NCBI GenBank assembly: GCA_949358305.1
Contig: CASHSZ010000091.1
Span: 62,001 to 126,000 of the forward strand
Reading direction: 5' to 3'
Origin: Strigamia acuminata
Taxonomy: Eukaryota > Arthropoda > Chilopoda > Geophilomorpha > Linotaeniidae
DNA length: 64,000 bases
This document shows positions 1 through 14,530 of this stretch, piece by piece. Under the pieces are notes generated by a model that had not been told where the DNA came from, searched no databases, and was given only the letters and a program-made list of their open reading frames with translations. Each line of letters opens with the position of its first letter. Within the stretch, counting starts at the first letter, position 1. Position numbers and translations under genes: made by a program.

Positions 1-3000
1 ATGAGATCAAAAGTTTATTCTCCCAAATCATTCGTTGGATGTTTCTAAAACTTACATTGGAGCCTTCTACTAAGGTTTAAACACTATTTCTGAACATTCA
101 GAGACATTGGTCTTGTGGTGTTTGTGCTAAGTCAACTGTGATGAGATCAAAAGTCTATTCTCCCAAATCATCGGTTAAATGTTATAAAACTTACATTGGA
201 GCCTTCTACTAAGGTTTAAACACTATTTCTGAACATTCAGAGACATTGGTCTTGTGGTGTTTGTGCTAAGTCAACTGTGATGAGATCAAAAGTCTATTCT
301 CCCAAATCATCGGTTAAATGTTTCTAAAACTTACATTGGAGCCTTCTACTAAGGTTTAAACACTATTTCTGAACATTCAGAGACATTGGACTTGTGGTGT
401 TTGTGCTAAGTAACTGTGATGAGATCAAAAGTCTATTCTCCCAAATCATTGCTTGGATGTTGCTAAAACTTACATTGAAGGCTTCTACTAAGGTTTAAAC
501 ACTATTTCTGAACATTCAGAGACATTGGTCTTGTGGTGTTTGTGCTAAGTCAACTGTGATGAGATCAAAGTCTATTCTCCCAAATCATCGGTTGGATGTT
601 TCTAAAACTTACATTGGAGCCTTCTACTAAGGTTTAAACACTATTTCTGAACATTCAGAGACATTGGTCTTATGGTGTTTGTGCTAAGTCAACTATGATG
701 AGATCAAAAGTCTATTCTCCCAAATCATCGGTTGAATGTTTCTAAAACTTACATTGGAGCCTTCTACTAAGGTTTAAACACTATTTCTGAACATTCAGAG
801 ACATTGGACTTGTGGTGTTTGTGCTAAGTCAACTGCGATGTAAAATGAGCTCAAAATTTTTTTTTCAAAATTTATTGCTTAGGTGTTGCTAAAACTTATA
901 TTGAAGGCTTCTACTAAGGTTTAAACACTATTTCTGAACATTCAGAGACATTGGTCTTGTGGTGTTTGTGCTAAGTCAACTGTGATGAGATCAAAAGTCT
1001 ATTCTCCCAAATCATCGGTTAAATGTTATAAAACTTACATTGGAGCCTTCTACTAAGGTTTAAACACTATTTCTGAACATTCAGAGACATTGGTCTTGTG
1101 GTGTTTGTGCTAAGTCAACTGTGATGAGATCAAAAGTCTATTCTCCCAAATCATTGGTTGGATGTTTCTAAAACTTACATTGGAGCCTTCTACTAAGGTT
1201 TAAACACTATTTCTGAACATTCAGAGACATTGGTCTTGTGGTGTTTGTGCTAAGTCAACTGTGATGAGATCAAAAGTCTATTCTCCCAAATCATCGGTTA
1301 AATGTTTCTAAAACTTACATTGGAGCCTTCTACTAAGGTTTAAACACTATTTCTGAACATTCAGAGACATTGGTCTTGTGGTGTTTGTGCTAAGTCAACT
1401 GTGATGAGATCAAAAGTCTATTCTCCCAAATCATCGGTTGGATGTTTCTAAAACTTACATTGGAGCCTTCTACTAAGGTTTAAACACTATTTCTGAACAT
1501 TCAGAGACATTGGTCTTGTGGTGTTTGTGCTAAGTCAACTGTGATGAGATCAAAAGTCTATTCTCCCAAATCATCGGTTGAATGTTTCTAAAACTTACAT
1601 TGGAGCCTTCTACTAAGGTTTAAACACTATTTCTGAACATTCAGAGACATTGGTCTTGTGGTGTTTGTGCTAAGTCAACTGTGATGAGATCAAAAGTCTA
1701 TTCTCCCAAATCATCGGTTAAATGTTTCTAAAACTTACATTGGAGCCTTCTACTAAGGTTTAAACACTATTTCTGAACATTCAGAGACATTGGTCTTGTG
1801 GTGTTTGTGCTAAGTCAACTGTGATGAGATCAAAAGTCTATTCTCCCAAATTATTGGTTGGATGTTTCTAAAACTTACATTGGAGCCTTCTACTAAGGTT
1901 TAAACACTATTTCTGAACATTCAGAGACATTGGTCTTGTGGTGTTTGTGCTAAGTCAACTGTGATGAGATCAAAAGTCTATTCTCCCAAATCATCGGTTA
2001 AATGTTTCTAAAACTTACATTGGAGCCTTCTACTAAGGTTTAAACACTATTTCTGAACATTCAGAGACATTGGTCTTGTGGTGTTTGTGCTAAGTCAACT
2101 GTGATGAGATCAAAAGTCTATTCTCCCAAATCATCGGTTGGATGTTTCTAAAACTTACATTGGAGCCTTCTACTAAGGTTTAAACACTATTTCTGAACAT
2201 TCAGAGACATTGGTCTTGTGGTGTTTGTGCTAAGTCAACTGTGATGAGATCAAAAGTCTATTCTCCCAAATCATTGGTTGGATGTTTCTAAAACTTACAT
2301 TGGAGCCTTCTACTAAGGTTTAAACACTATTTCTGAACATTCAGAGACATTGGTCTTGTGGTGTTTGTGCTAAGTCAACTGTGATGAGATCAAAAGTCTA
2401 TTCTCCCAAATCATCGGTTAAATGTTTCTAAAACTTACATTGGAGCCTTCTACTAAGGTTTAAACACTATTTCTGAACATTCAGAGACATTGGTCTTGTG
2501 GTGTTTGTGCTAAGTCAACTGTGATGAGATCAAAAGTCTATTCTCCCAAATCATCGGTTGGATGTTTCTAAAACTTACATTGGAGCCTTCTACTAAGGTT
2601 TAAACACTATTTCTGAACATTCAGAGACATTGGACTTGTGGTGTTTGTGCTAAGTCAACTGCGATGTGAAATGAGCTCAAAATTTTTTTTTCAAAATTTA
2701 TTGCTTGGGTGTTGCTAAAACTTAGATTGAAGGCTTCTACTAAGGTTTAAACACTATTTCTGAACATTCAGAGACATTGGTCTTGTGGTGTTTGTGCTAA
2801 GTCAACTGCGATGTGAAATGAGCTCAAAATTTTTTTCTTCAAAATTTAATGCTTGGGTGTTGCTAAAACTTATATTGAAGGCTTCTACTAAGGTTTAAAC
2901 ACTATTTCTGAACATACAGAGACATTGGACTTGTGGTGTTTGTGCTAAGTAACTGTGATGAGATCAAAAGTCTATTCTCCCAAATCATTGCTTGGATGTT

Positions 3001-4648
3001 GCTAAAACTTACATTGAAGGCTTCTACTAAGGTTTAAACACTATTTCTGAACATTCAGAGACATTGGTCTTGTGGTGTTTGTGCTAAGTCAACTGTGATG
3101 AGATCAAAAGTCTATTCTCCCAAATCATCGGTTGAATGTTTTTAAAACTTACATTGGAGCCTTCTACTAAGGTTTAAACACTATTTCTGAACATTCAGAG
3201 ACATTGGTCTTGTGGTGTTTGTGCTAAGTCAACTGTGATGAGATCAAAAGTCTATTCTCCCAAATCATCGGTTAAATGTTTCTAAAACTTACATTGGAGC
3301 CTTCTACTAAGGTTTAAACACTATTTCTGAACATTCAGAGACATTGGTCTTGTGGTGTTTGTGCTAAGTCAACTGTGATGAGATCAAAAGTCTATTCTCC
3401 CAAATCATTGGTTGGATGTTTCTAAAACTTACATTGGAGCCTTCTACTAAGGTTTAAACACTATTTCTGAACATTCAGAGACATTGGTCTTGTGGTGTTT
3501 GTGCTAAGTCAACTGTGATGAGATCAAAAGTCTATTCTCCCAAATCATCGGTTAAATGTTTCTAAAACTTACATTGGAGCCTTCTACTAAGGTTTAAACA
3601 CTATTTCTGAACATTCAGAGACATTGGTCTTGTGGTGTTTGTGCTAAGTCAACTGTGATGAGATCAAAAGTCTATTCTCCCAAATCATCGGTTGGATGTT
3701 TCTAAAACTTACATTGGAGCCTTCTACTAAGGTTTAAACACTATTTCTGAACATTCAGAGACATTGGACTTGTGGTGTTTGTGCTAAGTCAACTGCGATG
3801 TGAAATGAGCTCAAAATTTTTTTCTTCAAAATTTAATGCTTGGGTGTTGCTAAAACTTATATTGAAGGCTTCTACTAAGGTTTAAACACTATTTCTGAAC
3901 ATACAGAGACATTGGACTTGTGGTGTTTGTGCTAAGTAACTGTGATGAGATCAAAAGTCTATTCTCCCAAATCATTGCTTGGATGTTGCTAAAACTTACA
4001 TTGAAGGCTTCTACTAAGGTTTAAACACTATTTCTGAACATTCAGAGACATTGGTCTTGTGGTGTTTGTGCTAAGTCAACTGTGATGAGATCAAAAGTCT
4101 ATTCTCCCAAATCATCGGTTGGATGTTTCTAAAACTTACATTGGAGCCTTCTACTAAGGTTTAAACACTATTTCTGAACATTCAGAGACATTGGTCTTAT
4201 GGTGTTTGTGCTAAGTCAACTATGATGAGATCAAAAGTCTATTCTCCCAAATCATCGGTTGAATGTTTCTAAAACTTACATTGGAGCCTTCTACTAAGGT
4301 TTAAACACTATTTCTGAACATTCAGAGACATTGGTCTTGTGGTGTTTGTGCTAAGTCAACTGTGATGAGATCAAAAGTCTATTCTCCCAAATCATCGGTT
4401 GGATGTTTCTAAAACTTACATTGGAGCCTTCTACTAAGGTTTAAACACTATTTCTGAACATTCAGAGACATTGGACTTGTGGTGTTTGTGCTAAGTCAAC
4501 TGCGATGTAAAATGAGCTCAAAATTTTTTTTTCAAAATTTATTGCTTAGGTGTTGCTAAAACTTATATTGAAGGCTTCTACTAAGGTTTAAACACTATTT
4601 CTGAACATTCAGAGACATTAGACTTGTGGTGTTTGTGCTAAGTCAACT
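1..4648. repeat. 33-mer higher-order repeat unit 1
   Basis: First copy of a 33-monomer HOR, missing only its first two bases at the window edge. The unit opens with the 'aaaagtttattctccc...cattcgttggatg' monomer. B-type monomers start at 835, 2661, 2808, 3795 and 4502. My monomer count gives 28 A/C monomers and 5 B monomers; with four 1-bp deletions this sums to 4651 bp, matching the spacing to the next unit. Private markers include 'aaattattggttgg' (about 1850) and 'gaatgttttta' (about 3145); both recur at the same offset in the units starting at 9880 and 14531. Confidence 0.9.
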
Positions 4649-7600
4649 GTGATGAGATCAAAAGTTTATTCTCCCAAATCATTCGTTGGATGTTTCTAAA
4701 ACTTACATTGGAGCCTTCTACTAAGGTTTAAACACTATTTCTGAACATTCAGAGACATTGGTCTTGTGGTGTTTGTGCTAAGTCAACTGTGATGAGATCA
4801 AAAGTCTATTCTCCCAAATCATCGGTTAAATGTTATAAAACTTACATTGGAGCCTTCTACTAAGGTTTAAACACTATTTCTGAACATTCAGAGACATTGG
4901 TCTTGTGGTGTTTGTGCTAAGTCAACTGTGATGAGATCAAAAGTCTATTCTCCCAAATCATCGGTTAAATGTTTCTAAAACTTACATTGGAGCCTTCTAC
5001 TAAGGTTTAAACACTATTTCTGAACATTCAGAGACATTGGACTTGTGGTGTTTGTGCTAAGTAACTGTGATGAGATCAAAAGTCTATTCTCCCAAATCAT
5101 TGCTTGGATGTTGCTAAAACTTACATTGAAGGCTTCTACTAAGGTTTAAACACTATTTCTGAACATTCAGAGACATTGGTCTTGTGGTGTTTGTGCTAAG
5201 TCAACTGTGATGAGATCAAAGTCTATTCTCCCAAATCATCGGTTGGATGTTTCTAAAACTTACATTGGAGCCTTCTACTAAGGTTTAAACACTATTTCTG
5301 AACATTCAGAGACATTGGTCTTATGGTGTTTGTGCTAAGTCAACTATGATGAGATCAAAAGTCTATTCTCCCAAATCATCGGTTGAATGTTTCTAAAACT
5401 TACATTGGAGCCTTCTACTAAGGTTTAAACACTATTTCTGAACATTCAGAGACATTGGACTTGTGGTGTTTGTGCTAAGTCAACTGCGATGTAAAATGAG
5501 CTCAAAATTTTTTTTTCAAAATTTATTGCTTAGGTGTTGCTAAAACTTATATTGAAGGCTTCTACTAAGGTTTAAACACTATTTCTGAACATTCAGAGAC
5601 ATTGGTCTTGTGGTGTTTGTGCTAAGTCAACTGTGATGAGATCAAAAGTCTATTCTCCCAAATCATCGGTTAAATGTTATAAAACTTACATTGGAGCCTT
5701 CTACTAAGGTTTAAACACTATTTCTGAACATTCAGAGACATTGGTCTTGTGGTGTTTGTGCTAAGTCAACTGTGATGAGATCAAAAGTCTATTCTCCCAA
5801 ATCATTGGTTGGATGTTTCTAAAACTTACATTGGAGCCTTCTACTAAGGTTTAAACACTATTTCTGAACATTCAGAGACATTGGTCTTGTGGTGTTTGTG
5901 CTAAGTCAACTGTGATGAGATCAAAAGTCTATTCTCCCAAATCATCGGTTAAATGTTTCTAAAACTTACATTGGAGCCTTCTACTAAGGTTTAAACACTA
6001 TTTCTGAACATTCAGAGACATTGGTCTTGTGGTGTTTGTGCTAAGTCAACTGTGATGAGATCAAAAGTCTATTCTCCCAAATCATCGGTTGGATGTTTCT
6101 AAAACTTACATTGGAGCCTTCTACTAAGGTTTAAACACTATTTCTGAACATTCAGAGACATTGGTCTTGTGGTGTTTGTGCTAAGTCAACTGTGATGAGA
6201 TCAAAAGTCTATTCTCCCAAATCATCGGTTGAATGTTTCTAAAACTTACATTGGAGCCTTCTACTAAGGTTTAAACACTATTTCTGAACATTCAGAGACA
6301 TTGGTCTTGTGGTGTTTGTGCTAAGTCAACTGTGATGAGATCAAAAGTCTATTCTCCCAAATCATCGGTTAAATGTTTCTAAAACTTACATTGGAGCCTT
6401 CTACTAAGGTTTAAACACTATTTCTGAACATTCAGAGACATTGGTCTTGTGGTGTTTGTGCTAAGTCAACTGTGATGAGATCAAAAGTCTATTCTCCCAA
6501 ATCATCGGTTAAATGTTTCTAAAACTTACATTGGAGCCTTCTACTAAGGTTTAAACACTATTTCTGAACATTCAGAGACATTGGTCTTGTGGTGTTTGTG
6601 CTAAGTCAACTGTGATGAGATCAAAAGTCTATTCTCCCAAATCATCGGTTGGATGTTTCTAAAACTTACATTGGAGCCTTCTACTAAGGTTTAAACACTA
6701 TTTCTGAACATTCAGAGACATTGGACTTGTGGTGTTTGTGCTAAGTCAACTGCGATGTGAAATGAGCTCAAAATTTTTTTTTCAAAATTTATTGCTTGGG
6801 TGTTGCTAAAACTTAGATTGAAGGCTTCTACTAAGGTTTAAACACTATTTCTGAACATTCAGAGACATTGGTCTTGTGGTGTTTGTGTTAAGTCAACTGT
6901 GATGAGATCAAAAGTCTATTCTCCCAAATCATCGGTTGGATGTTTCTAAAACTTACATTGGAGCCTTCTACTAAGGTTTAAACACTATTTCTGAACATTC
7001 AGAGACATTGGTCTTATGGTGTTTGTGCTAAGTCAACTGCGATGTGAAATGAGCTCAAAATTTTTTCTTCAAAATTTAATGCTTGGGTGTTGCTAAAACT
7101 TATATTGAAGGCTTCTACTAAGGTTTAAACACTATTTCTGAACATACAGAGACATTGGACTTGTGGTGTTTGTGCTAAGTAACTGTGATGAGATCAAAAG
7201 TCTATTCTCCCAAATCATTGCTTGGATGTTGCTAAAACTTACATTGAAGGCTTCTACTAAGGTTTAAACACTATTTCTGAACATTCAGAGACATTGGTCT
7301 TGTGGTGTTTGTGCTAAGTCAACTGTGATGAGATCAAAAGTCTATTCTCCCAAATCATCGGTTGAATGTTTCTAAAACTTACATTGGAGCCTTCTACTAA
7401 GGTTTAAACACTATTTCTGAACATTCAGAGACATTGGTCTTGTGGTGTTTGTGCTAAGTCAACTGTGATGAGATCAAAAGTCTATTCTCCCAAATCATCG
7501 GTTAAATGTTTCTAAAACTTACATTGGAGCCTTCTACTAAGGTTTAAACACTATTTCTGAACATTCAGAGACATTGGTCTTGTGGTGTTTGTGCTAAGTC

Positions 7601-9879
7601 AACTGTGATGAGATCAAAAGTCTATTCTCCCAAATCATTGGTTGGATGTTTCTAAAACTTACATTGGAGCCTTCTACTAAGGTTTAAACACTATTTCTGA
7701 ACATTCAGAGACATTGGTCTTGTGGTGTTTGTGCTAAGTCAACTGTGATGAGATCAAAAGTCTATTCTCCCAAATCATCGGTTAAATGTTTCTAAAACTT
7801 ACATTGGAGCCTTCTACTAAGGTTTAAACACTATTTCTGAACATTCAGAGACATTGGTCTTGTGGTGTTTGTGCTAAGTCAACTGTGATGAGATCAAAAG
7901 TCTATTCTCCCAAATCATCGGTTGGATGTTTCTAAAACTTACATTGGAGCCTTCTACTAAGGTTTAAACACTATTTCTGAACATTCAGAGACATTGGACT
8001 TGTGGTGTTTGTGCTAAGTCAACTGCGATGTGAAATGAGCTCAAAATTTTTTTTTCAAAATTTATTGCTTGGGTGTTGCTAAAACTTAGATTGAAGGCTT
8101 CTACTAAGGTTTAAACACTATTTCTGAACATTCAGAGACATTGGTCTTGTGGTGTTTGTGCTAAGTCAACTGCGATGTGAAATGAGCTCAAAATTTTTTT
8201 CTTCAAAATTTAATGCTTGGGTGTTGCTAAAACTTATATTGAAGGCTTCTACTAAGGTTTAAACACTATTTCTGAACATACAGAGACATTGGACTTGTGG
8301 TGTTTGTGCTAAGTAACTGTGATGAGATCAAAAGTCTATTCTCCCAAATCATTGCTTGGATGTTGCTAAAACTTACATTGAAGGCTTCTACTAAGGTTTA
8401 AACACTATTTCTGAACATTCAGAGACATTGGTCTTGTGGTGTTTGTGCTAAGTCAACTGTGATGAGATCAAAAGTCTATTCTCCCAAATCATCGGTTGGA
8501 TGTTTCTAAAACTTACATTGGAGCCTTCTACTAAGGTTTAAACACTATTTCTGAACATTCAGAGACATTGGTCTTATGGTGTTTGTGCTAAGTCAACTAT
8601 GATGAGATCAAAAGTCTATTCTCCCAAATCATCGGTTGAATGTTTCTAAAACTTACATTGGAGCCTTCTACTAAGATTTAAACACTATTTCTGAACATTC
8701 AGAGACATTGGTCTTGTGGTGTTTGTGCTAAGTCAACTGTGATGAGATCAAAAGTCTATTCTCCCAAATCATCGGTTGGATGTTTCTAAAACTTACATTG
8801 GAGCCTTCTACTAAGGTTTAAACACTATTTCTGAACATTCAGAGACATTGGACTTGTGGTGTTTGTGCTAAGTCAACTGCGATGTGAAATGAGCTCAAAA
8901 TTTTTTTTTCAAAATTTATTGCTTAGGTGTTGCTAAAACTTAGATTGAAGGTTTCTACTAAGGTTTAAACACTATTTCTGAACATTCAGAGACATTGGTC
9001 TTGTGGTGTTTGTGCTAAGTCAACTGCGATGTGAAATGAGCTCAAAATTTTTTTCTTCAAAATTTAATGCTTGGGTGTTGCTAAAACTTATATTGAAGGC
9101 TTCTACTAAGGTTTAAACACTATTTCTGAACATACAGAGACATTGGACTTGTGGTGTTTGTGCTAAGTAACTGTGATGAGATCAAAAGTCTATTCTCCCA
9201 AATCATTGCTTGGATGTTGCTAAAACTTACATTGAAGGCTTCTACTAAGGTTTAAACACTATTTCTGAACATTCAGAGACATTGGTCTTGTGGTGTTTGT
9301 GCTAAGTCAACTGTGATGAGATCAAAAGTCTATTCTCCCAAATCATCGGTTGGATGTTTCTAAAACTTACATTGGAGCCTTCTACTAAGGTTTAAACACT
9401 ATTTCTGAACATTCAGAGACATTGGTCTTATGGTGTTTGTGCTAAGTCAACTATGATGAGATCAAAAGTCTATTCTCCCAAATCATCGGTTGAATGTTTC
9501 TAAAACTTACATTGGAGCCTTCTACTAAGGTTTAAACACTATTTCTGAACATTCAGAGACATTGGTCTTGTGGTGTTTGTGCTAAGTCAACTGTGATGAG
9601 ATCAAAAGTCTATTCTCCCAAATCATCGGTTGGATGTTTCTAAAACTTACATTGGAGCCTTCTACTAAGGTTTAAACACTATTTCTGAACATTCAGAGAC
9701 ATTGGACTTGTGGTGTTTGTGCTAAGTCAACTGCGATGTGAAATGAGCTCAAAATTTTTTTTTCAAAATTTATTGCTTAGGTGTTGCTAAAACTTATATT
9801 GAAGGCTTCTACTAAGGTTTAAACACTATTTCTGAACATTCAGAGACATTAGACTTGTGGTGTTTGTGCTAAGTCAACT
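4649..9879. repeat. rearranged 37-mer higher-order repeat unit 2
   Basis: Begins and ends like the 33-mer unit but is 5231 bp long. Monomer counting gives 37 monomers, 8 of them type B, and five 1-bp deletions, which sums exactly to 5231. Relative to its neighbours it lacks the segment with the 'aaattattggttgg' marker and gains extra copies of the module B / B' / C / ggatg / gaatg / ggatg between about 8030 and 9880. At 7010-7040 a 'tcttatggtg' monomer end, elsewhere followed by 'caactatgatg', runs directly into a B' monomer ('caactgcgatg'), marking a recombination junction. This is an internal rearrangement made by unequal exchange. Confidence 0.88.
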
Positions 9880-12800
9880 GTGATGAGATCAAAAGTTTAT
9901 TCTCCCAAATCATTCGTTGGATGTTTCTAAAACTTACATTGGAGCCTTCTACTAAGGTTTAAACACTATTTCTGAACATTCAGAGACATTGGTCTTGTGG
10001 TGTTTGTGCTAAGTCAACTGTGATGAGATCAAAAGTCTATTCTCCCAAATCATCGGTTAAATGTTATAAAACTTACATTGGAGCCTTCTACTAAGGTTTA
10101 AACACTATTTCTGAACATTCAGAGACATTGGTCTTGTGGTGTTTGTGCTAAGTCAACTGTGATGAGATCAAAAGTCTATTCTCCCAAATCATCGGTTAAA
10201 TGTTTCTAAAACTTACATTGGAGCCTTCTACTAAGGTTTAAACACTATTTCTGAACATTCAGAGACATTGGACTTGTGGTGTTTGTGCTAAGTAACTGTG
10301 ATGAGATCAAAAGTCTATTCTCCCAAATCATTGCTTGGATGTTGCTAAAACTTACATTGAAGGCTTCTACTAAGGTTTAAACACTATTTCTGAACATTCA
10401 GAGACATTGGTCTTGTGGTGTTTGTGCTAAGTCAACTGTGATGAGATCAAAGTCTATTCTCCCAAATCATCGGTTGGATGTTTCTAAAACTTACATTGGA
10501 GCCTTCTACTAAGGTTTAAACACTATTTCTGAACATTCAGAGACATTGGTCTTATGGTGTTTGTGCTAAGTCAACTATGATGAGATCAAAAGTCTATTCT
10601 CCCAAATCATCGGTTGAATGTTTCTAAAACTTACATTGGAGCCTTCTACTAAGGTTTAAACACTATTTCTGAACATTCAGAGACATTGGACTTGTGGTGT
10701 TTGTGCTAAGTCAACTGCGATGTAAAATGAGCTCAAAATTTTTTTTTCAAAATTTATTGCTTAGGTGTTGCTAAAACTTATATTGAAGGCTTCTACTAAG
10801 GTTTAAACACTATTTCTGAACATTCAGAGACATTGGTCTTGTGGTGTTTGTGCTAAGTCAACTGTGATGAGATCAAAAGTCTATTCTCCCAAATCATCGG
10901 TTAAATGTTATAAAACTTACATTGGAGCCTTCTACTAAGGTTTAAACACTATTTCTGAACATTCAGAGACATTGGTCTTGTGGTGTTTGTGCTAAGTCAA
11001 CTGTGATGAGATCAAAAGTCTATTCTCCCAAATCATTGGTTGGATGTTTCTAAAACTTACATTGGAGCCTTCTACTAAGGTTTAAACACTATTTCTGAAC
11101 ATTCAGAGACATTGGTCTTGTGGTGTTTGTGCTAAGTCAACTGTGATGAGATCAAAAGTCTATTCTCCCAAATCATCGGTTAAATGTTTCTAAAACTTAC
11201 ATTGGAGCCTTCTACTAAGGTTTAAACACTATTTCTGAACATTCAGAGACATTGGTCTTGTGGTGTTTGTGCTAAGTCAACTGTGATGAGATCAAAAGTC
11301 TATTCTCCCAAATCATCGGTTGGATGTTTCTAAAACTTACATTGGAGCCTTCTACTAAGGTTTAAACACTATTTCTGAACATTCAGAGACATTGGTCTTG
11401 TGGTGTTTGTGCTAAGTCAACTGTGATGAGATCAAAAGTCTATTCTCCCAAATCATCGGTTGAATGTTTCTAAAACTTACATTGGAGCCTTCTACTAAGG
11501 TTTAAACACTATTTCTGAACATTCAGAGACATTGGTCTTGTGGTGTTTGTGCTAAGTCAACTGTGATGAGATCAAAAGTCTATTCTCCCAAATCATCGGT
11601 TAAATGTTTCTAAAACTTACATTGGAGCCTTCTACTAAGGTTTAAACACTATTTCTGAACATTCAGAGACATTGGTCTTGTGGTGTTTGTGCTAAGTCAA
11701 CTGTGATGAGATCAAAAGTCTATTCTCCCAAATTATTGGTTGGATGTTTCTAAAACTTACATTGGAGCCTTCTACTAAGGTTTAAACACTATTTCTGAAC
11801 ATTCAGAGACATTGGTCTTGTGGTGTTTGTGCTAAGTCAACTGTGATGAGATCAAAAGTCTATTCTCCCAAATCATCGGTTAAATGTTTCTAAAACTTAC
11901 ATTGGAGCCTTCTACTAAGGTTTAAACACTATTTCTGAACATTCAGAGACATTGGTCTTGTGGTGTTTGTGCTAAGTCAACTGTGATGAGATCAAAAGTC
12001 TATTCTCCCAAATCATCGGTTGGATGTTTCTAAAACTTACATTGGAGCCTTCTACTAAGGTTTAAACACTATTTCTGAACATTCAGAGACATTGGTCTTG
12101 TGGTGTTTGTGCTAAGTCAACTGTGATGAGATCAAAAGTCTATTCTCCCAAATCATTGGTTGGATGTTTCTAAAACTTACATTGGAGCCTTCTACTAAGG
12201 TTTAAACACTATTTCTGAACATTCAGAGACATTGGTCTTGTGGTGTTTGTGCTAAGTCAACTGTGATGAGATCAAAAGTCTATTCTCCCAAATCATCGGT
12301 TAAATGTTTCTAAAACTTACATTGGAGCCTTCTACTAAGGTTTAAACACTATTTCTGAACATTCAGAGACATTGGTCTTGTGGTGTTTGTGCTAAGTCAA
12401 CTGTGATGAGATCAAAAGTCTATTCTCCCAAATCATCGGTTGGATGTTTCTAAAACTTACATTGGAGCCTTCTACTAAGGTTTAAACACTATTTCTGAAC
12501 ATTCAGAGACATTGGACTTGTGGTGTTTGTGCTAAGTCAACTGCGATGTGAAATGAGCTCAAAATTTTTTTTTCAAAATTTATTGCTTGGGTGTTGCTAA
12601 AACTTAGATTGAAGGCTTCTACTAAGGTTTAAACACTATTTCTGAACATTCAGAGACATTGGTCTTGTGGTGTTTGTGCTAAGTCAACTGCGATGTGAAA
12701 TGAGCTCAAAATTTTTTTCTTCAAAATTTAATGCTTGGGTGTTGCTAAAACTTATATTGAAGGCTTCTACTAAGGTTTAAACACTATTTCTGAACATACA

Positions 12801-14530
12801 GAGACATTGGACTTGTGGTGTTTGTGCTAAGTAACTGTGATGAGATCAAAAGTCTATTCTCCCAAATCATTGCTTGGATGTTGCTAAAACTTACATTGAA
12901 GGCTTCTACTAAGGTTTAAACACTATTTCTGAACATTCAGAGACATTGGTCTTGTGGTGTTTGTGCTAAGTCAACTGTGATGAGATCAAAAGTCTATTCT
13001 CCCAAATCATCGGTTGAATGTTTTTAAAACTTACATTGGAGCCTTCTACTAAGGTTTAAACACTATTTCTGAACATTCAGAGACATTGGTCTTGTGGTGT
13101 TTGTGCTAAGTCAACTGTGATGAGATCAAAAGTCTATTCTCCCAAATCATCGGTTAAATGTTTCTAAAACTTACATTGGAGCCTTCTACTAAGGTTTAAA
13201 CACTATTTCTGAACATTCAGAGACATTGGTCTTGTGGTGTTTGTGCTAAGTCAACTGTGATGAGATCAAAAGTCTATTCTCCCAAATCATTGGTTGGATG
13301 TTTCTAAAACTTACATTGGAGCCTTCTACTAAGGTTTAAACACTATTTCTGAACATTCAGAGACATTGGTCTTGTGGTGTTTGTGCTAAGTCAACTGTGA
13401 TGAGATCAAAAGTCTATTCTCCCAAATCATCGGTTAAATGTTTCTAAAACTTACATTGGAGCCTTCTACTAAGGTTTAAACACTATTTCTGAACATTCAG
13501 AGACATTGGTCTTGTGGTGTTTGTGCTAAGTCAACTGTGATGAGATCAAAAGTCTATTCTCCCAAATCATCGGTTGGATGTTTCTAAAACTTACATTGGA
13601 GCCTTCTACTAAGGTTTAAACACTATTTCTGAACATTCAGAGACATTGGACTTGTGGTGTTTGTGCTAAGTCAACTGCGATGTGAAATGAGCTCAAAATT
13701 TTTTTCTTCAAAATTTAATGCTTGGGTGTTGCTAAAACTTATATTGAAGGCTTCTACTAAGGTTTAAACACTATTTCTGAACATACAGAGACATTGGACT
13801 TGTGGTGTTTGTGCTAAGTAACTGTGATGAGATCAAAAGTCTATTCTCCCAAATCATTGCTTGGATGTTGCTAAAACTTACATTGAAGGCTTCTACTAAG
13901 GTTTAAACACTATTTCTGAACATTCAGAGACATTGGTCTTGTGGTGTTTGTGCTAAGTCAACTGTGATGAGATCAAAAGTCTATTCTCCCAAATCATCGG
14001 TTGGATGTTTCTAAAACTTACATTGGAGCCTTCTACTAAGGTTTAAACACTATTTCTGAACATTCAGAGACATTGGTCTTATGGTGTTTGTGCTAAGTCA
14101 ACTATGATGAGATCAAAAGTCTATTCTCCCAAATCATCGGTTGAATGTTTCTAAAACTTACATTGGAGCCTTCTACTAAGGTTTAAACACTATTTCTGAA
14201 CATTCAGAGACATTGGTCTTGTGGTGTTTGTGCTAAGTCAACTGTGATGAGATCAAAAGTCTATTCTCCCAAATCATCGGTTGGATGTTTCTAAAACTTA
14301 CATTGGAGCCTTCTACTAAGGTTTAAACACTATTTCTGAACATTCAGAGACATTGGACTTGTGGTGTTTGTGCTAAGTCAACTGCGATGTAAAATGAGCT
14401 CAAAATTTTTTTTTCAAAATTTATTGCTTAGGTGTTGCTAAAACTTATATTGAAGGCTTCTACTAAGGTTTAAACACTATTTCTGAACATTCAGAGACAT
14501 TAGACTTGTGGTGTTTGTGCTAAGTCAACT
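9880..14530. repeat. 33-mer higher-order repeat unit 3
   Basis: A 4651-bp unit with the same monomer order and the same private variants as unit 1 ('aaattattggttgg' near 11732, 'gaatgttttta' near 13020), at a constant offset of 9882. I found no length difference from unit 1. Full base-by-base identity was not computed, so only very high identity is claimed. Confidence 0.9.
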
